Shown in pieces: positions 49,001 to 55,000 of a DNA stretch of 64,000 nt. The notes under the pieces are model-generated. The model was not told the DNA's origin. It saw only the letters and a program-made list of their open reading frames with translations, and ran no database searches. Origin of the DNA: Owenia fusiformis (Eukaryota; Annelida; Polychaeta; Sabellida; Oweniidae); NCBI GenBank assembly GCA_903813345.2, contig CAIIXF020000007.1, positions 1,615,730-1,679,729 on the forward strand, in the 5' to 3' direction. A program made the translations under genes and the position numbers. Position 1 is the first letter of the stretch. Each line of letters begins with the position of its first letter.

Positions 49001-52000
49001 TGACACCAGATCTTCAAGATGACAAACTTTTATGCCCTGTTAGAGCATTAAAAGTTTATATGAGAAGATCAAAGCCCATGAGAGATAAACAACAAAGATT
49101 GTTTATATCATACAAGAAAGGCTATAAAGAAGAGATACATGCTAACACAATAACTTCATGGGTGAAGAATTGTGTAGCAAAGGCATTACAGTCTTTTCCC
49201 AAGCATGCTGAGCAGGTTTATAAGGTTAAAACTCACCAACTCAGAGCCTTATCAACTTCCATTGCTTTTGCGAAGAATTGCACTCTAGACGAGATTATTC
49301 AAGCTGGAAGATGGACTAACTTTAACACGTTCGCTTCATTCTACTTAAAGGAAGTGTCCTTGAAAGACTTCGAAGGCAACCACTTCATTGCTGCGAACAA
49401 AACTGTTTAAGTAAGTTTTAAAGTCTTATAGTTCATAATTCTACCAATAAAAGGTGGAAAGTTTTGGTTATTCATCTCCAATTATTTGTTATCAATAATT
49501 AAGATATGAATAACAAAGGAGTGTGCTTGGATAAATTATTTTCACTTGTTACTTTTAGTTTTGCGTTGCAAAATTATTTAACTTAATATCCTACGGTAAG
49601 GATAATGATTCAAGTACGAATTCTAATCAGTTAATGCTGTTTTTGGACTATTTTATTTTCTAAGCTAATATCCCTCCACCTGCTCTGGTGGGATTCAGCA
49701 TATTGTAATGACATAATTGGTAAGTGATATTAATTTACGTAGTAAAATCCCAAAATTTTATGTAATTTTGGTTTTTATAAGTTAATTATACTTACCTATT
49801 ATGTCATTACATCAAAAGCCCTCCCTTGCCACCCCGCTTATCAGCTTTAAAATAAGCGTTTCACCTAGTGAAAAATGAATGGTGCGCATGCGCGACTATG
49901 ACGTAGAGTGGGCGGGGCTTCCGGGAAACCGAAAGTGAAAGTGAAAGTAGAAAATAATTGTTCCAATAAAAGGTGACTATGGTAGCTTTTAGCATATTGT
50001 AATGACATAATAGGTAAGTATAATTAACTTATAAAAACCAAAATTACATAAAATTTTGGGATTTTTGCTGTAACTCGAAAAGTAGTTGAGCGATTTTGTT
50101 CATATTTGGTATGTGAATACTATAAGCATGGCACACTGTCTAATGACATTTTTGGTAGAAGGCGGCCATTTTTTAAAATGGCCACCATTTTAACGTATAT
50201 TTCTATAACTGGAAAAGTAGTGGAGTGATTTTGTTCATATTTGGTATGTGAATACTATGACACTTTTGGTAGAAGGCGGCCATTTTGAAAAATGGCTGCC
50301 ATTTTAACGTTTTTTCTATAACTTGAAAAGTAGTAAAGCGATTTTGTTCATATTTGATATGAATACTCATGAGCCTTGCACACTGTCTCATGACACTTCG
50401 GATAGTAGGCGGCCATTTTAAAAATGGCTGTCATTTTTACATTTTTTACTTTAACTCAAAAAGTAGTGGAGCGATTTTGTTCATATTTGATATGTGAATA
50501 CTTTAAGCATGGCACATTGTCTAAAAAAACTTTGGGGAGTAGTCGGCCATTTAAAAAATGGCCACCATATTTATGTGTGTTATTTTACAGTACATGTGTG
50601 CGATTTTTCAAAAATTTTATAGGTGGCTACTTAAAAGCAAATTAATTCTTCTGATGACAACTTGGCTAGTGAGCAACCATTTCAAAAATGGTGGCCTTTC
50701 TTATGTGTGTTGTTTTATTATATTTGCCATATATTTCGTTTTTAAAAATGCCAGCCATTTCTGTTCGATGGGATTCGCTACGCTTTGGCGTTGCCGATGT
50801 TCTGGTTTGTGATGGTTCCTGCACAATATTAGCAGTTTGATCGGCTGCATTATCCCAATGGAAAAATTTAGAGTTTGGCTGAATGGTTAAGTTTTAATCA
50901 ACTTACCATATTACTACTTTTTGTTGATTTTCTGTCCCACTGGTACATCATTGACTAGCAGGATTTCAGAAATGTTCATGAAAACAATGAACATCAATTT
51001 TCCCTCAGAACATTAGTAATTCAAATAAGAACAAACAAAAAATAGGGATCCTTCATTTGCACATATTGATACATTTTCTGTAATGGTAAATTGTGTGACG
51101 TAAAAAGTGCCTTGCCTACCCAAATGTCAAGTTGCCATAGTAACCCTTATTTTTGACCAATCAAATAAGAGATGCCGATATTATAAGAATCAATCAGAAA
51201 GTATTTTTTGTACATTGTGTGAAAATTTCATCAGAGAATATCAAAAATCGTTCAAATGAGAGTATTTTTCCGGGAACTTATTGAACGACCTGGTAAATCA
51301 TTTGCAAAACTAAACTGTGATTATTGTTTGTATTGCAGCCAAGGCCAACCATGACACATTCAATCTCAGCTGATAGTACTTCTATATGTGAATTCTTTGA
51401 TGCCAATGAGTACCTGATGTCAAGTGAAGCCTCCAGTGATATATCTGATGAGGAAGATGATGCCTCCAGTGATATCTCTGATACGGAGAATACAACTCCT
51501 GGCGAAAGTGGTCAGTAAACAATTCATTTCAGTGTTTTAGAAATTGTAAGGCTTTCTTTATATATGGTGTTTTGACTAATGATAGTATTTAGAAGTTATT
51601 TTTTGAAGGATTTGTCAAAATCATCAAAATCATGTTTACAGTTCACTGTGTGCTACCAATACATGAACGTTTTCTCATTATCACATTTGACAGTAGAACC
51701 TGACTTTGCAAAGTTTTAATGTGTATACTTTGATAATTTGTCAAATCTGTGTGAAGCTGGATATTTATAAATGTGCATATTTTAGGTTCATTAGATATTG
51801 TAATCATTTTATTTTTGTTTTTCTTTATTTTTAATTTCCTAGTTACCTCTAGAAAAGTGAAAGGTATAACCCCACTTGCCTCTTGTCGCAATATCAATTC
51901 TTCCTGATTTGATTTTTTGCTATGTTTAGGCCAGCGAATAGTAGTTCTTTGGTTACTGCAGATTTACAGTGCATATATGACCGTGAACCATTGACTAAGA

Positions 52001-55000
52001 ATTACAATTTTGTGGCCTTATTGCACAATTTCTATTACCTTTTGCCTATTGTTATGCCTTGTCTTATCTTATTTTGAAATACGTATCACTATTGGAATTG
52101 CAACTTTTTTCCATTTTATTATCCATATTTTACGCATTCATGCATTCATTTCTACAATACCATACATTTTTGTTTTGCATTGATTTAATGTGATCTCAAC
52201 TGATTAACTGTATAACACTTTATCCAACCATTTCACTTCAAATCAGTACATAAATTGATTTCTTTCATATTTTGGGGATTTTATCATTATGCATAAATTG
52301 GAAATTCTTATTCCAAATGACTGAATGAATTGATACGAATGGGAAGGTGTAAGATATGATATTATGATTTTAATGATAGTGTCTAAATAATTTGCGCCAT
52401 CAAAAGAATCTGGTGAAACTTTTTTTGAAAACATACAACTTCAACATGCTGTTAGTGTATAAGTTTGTATAAATCTATTAAACAACTGTGAATAGTCAAA
52501 CTTTGACTAGTAGGTATTCAAAAAAAGATTTGTACTTAAGTCTTTTGATGATGCAAGCTCCAAATCATTATAGATTAAAATTTCAGAGACCGATTTCTTA
52601 TAGATTCTTAAAAAGAGATGATCTATTGTCAACATTTTATGTTAGTATTTAACAGAAATATAGACTCTCTGAAATCTGAATTAATGTGAAGCATAATTAT
52701 GATATTCATCTGCAAATTAACATTTGTCAGAAATTAAAGCAATGTCCGAATCCATGTTCCCAGTTACATTTTAGGACTGCTATCAGATCCAGGTATCTTT
52801 AAATGCAGTTTTGCCAACAACAATAATTTAGGTTTGGAAACTTTTATGAAATTCAACCTATACTAAATAAATATATCTTATAGGGTCGATACCTGTAATT
52901 CTAATTCTTAATAATCTTCAGGTATTTTAATTCATAATGATATGTGACTTTCATAATTGATATACTTGGACAAACATTCTTTTCAAATATCAAAGCTTGA
53001 AAAACATTCTCACCTTGTACGACAAGTGCCAAAATTGAAAAAACGACAAGCGCCTTTTTGTTGTTGATTTCAAATCCGTTTGATTCACTATCGACATAAA
53101 CACTTTTTTCTAGCTTTAATAATTACTGAAAAGAACGATTGTGTCCAAGTCTGTTGATTGTGTAAGTTGCACATCATTATGAATCAAAAATATTTAATTG
53201 TTATTTAGGATGAGAAAATACAGCTATTGGCCCTTTAAGTTCCTTATAATTGTAATTGTAAATGGATATAGTTGCACATATAGACATTTAAGATTATTTG
53301 AATTTGATGGTGCATGGTGAGAACTTGTAGGTGTGTTCTGTTACAGTTAGGTTTATAATCTATACCAGTCCCTATAGGGTGTCAAATACCCCCCCCCCCC
53401 CTCCCAGTACAACCAAGACTATTGAGGTCATATCAAGTGTGATATACCACTGGAAAGAACATTGAAAGTTACATTGAACAACCATGATAAACATTTCAAT
53501 ATTAAATATTTGTACTAGCAATTTTGTAACAAATGTTATTTATGTAACAGTTAGAAATATAAAGAATTCATCCAAAGTATCTTCACTTAAATGCTATATC
53601 ACACATGTTATTATATTCAGCAGTTTTACAAAAGAATGGGAAGGGTGTAACATACTTATTTGACACCCTGTGTAGTTGTATTCACACAATCCTTTAGTAA
53701 AATGCACAGTTATCCTTAAATCAGACTTCTGTGGTATGTTACTGGTTGGAAATTCAGTATATTGTGTTTAACAGCTTGAATAGTAGTACATCTACTTGCA
53801 TGGGTCCGATATCACTTACAGATGTTACTCTCTACATCTGTATAACTACAAAATGAGTAACTTTACAAATACTTGAATTTGACATGAAATATTCAATGTT
53901 ATTTCAGGGCTGTTGCTAGGCTTTTTGGCTGTGGCAAAAAATGAGAGCTATTTTTGAAAATCATGCTCAAAACAGATGGGGTCACCTAAACCCTTCAGTT
54001 CTCTTGGCTATGGGCCTGCTATGCATAATCATTGCCACATTGTTTTATAGTAGTATATAGGGGATAGGACAATTTTTGCACATAATTTAAGCATTTAAGC
54101 CAAAACCGGAATAAACCCTGGTGAAAGCCCTGTATTGTTTCAAATGCACAATACCAGAAGTGAATATTTAATATCTCATGTAACATGTGTCTTATGTAAA
54201 AGTCTAACATAAATCCGCATCATTTCAATTTCTGTTTTTCTTCTCCTTTAAACCAACCCTATTCATATAAGAGTGTAACGGAAAAGTCTCATGTTTCAGT
54301 GGCTGAAGTTGATGACCAAGGGTGCCCCCGTTACCTGACTGGACGGCGTACCAAGCTTCCCTCCCCACGTCCTGATACGGGTGATGTTAGCCTATGGGGT
54401 CTGCTATGCAGAAATATCGGAAAGGATCTCTCAAAGATATCAATGCCAGTAACCCTGAATGAACCTCTCAATATGCTGCAGGTAGGGTAGTCATGGGATT
54501 TACATAATGGGTGGTTTTGTATGTATAATTTGAAAAAGAATTTTGCATGAAAATTGCTACATCTGATGATTGTGAATTTAATAAATTAATTGTGTATTAA
54601 ATAGAAATATGTAACTATTGTGTGAGACCCTGATTTTGAGAAAACTGATAAATATTTTATTGTTAGCTGTGGTCATTGGTGGTGGCAGCTTGAATATCCT
54701 TATTGGTCATGTATGTCACATACTAGTCTTTGTGCCTGCTTTGGTTTTATTACTGGTACTCAATAATTGGGTGAATTCTTGTTTTAGTGGCTATGTGAAG
54801 AATTGGAGTACAGTGAAATGCTAGATAAAGCTGCAGAGATACAAGACCCTGTACAGAGAATGGTAAGAACTATATTTGAATACAGTACCTTCATTTTCAA
54901 TCTAAACAATTTACAGTCTAAACAATTTCCAACATGTTATGTTATGTTTATTTGAGTTTAACATGCCTTCAATGGCATCAAGCTATTGCCAGCTTAAGAG

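Larger units (their letters stand above)
44698..50065 (+). mobile_element. DIRS-type tyrosine-recombinase retroelement, structurally complete
   Basis: About 5.4 kb. Inverted terminal repeats of about 150 bp (about 44720-44866; 49867-50015) share CATTCATTTTTC, CTACGTCATAGTCG, GCCCCGCCCACTC and TTATGTCATTACA. The extreme ends are unique (TTTTACTACG left, TTTGGGATTTT right). An internal region (49694-49802) is complementary to both ends. It encodes gag-like, RT/RNase H and tyrosine recombinase frames. No target duplication, as expected for recombinase insertion; the ends share TTTT. Inserted in sense orientation in OSBPL intron 11. Confidence 0.95.
44390..50810. repeat. Degenerate tandem repeat element interrupted by DIRS
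   Basis: The left half (44390-44697) starts GCCTTCCGTCCAGGCAATAA. The right half (50066-50810) has about 114-135 bp units, each with GATTTTGTTCATATTTG and AAAATGGC blocks, ending GGGATTCGCTACGCTTTGGC. The style matches 36091-36836. Confidence 0.75.
44305..51338 (+). other. OSBPL intron 11 (7 kb)
   Basis: Consists of an old repeat (44390-44697 plus 50066-50810) split by the DIRS element (44698-50065), then a mariner-MITE relic (51126-51293) ending 45 bp before exon 12. Confidence 0.8.
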
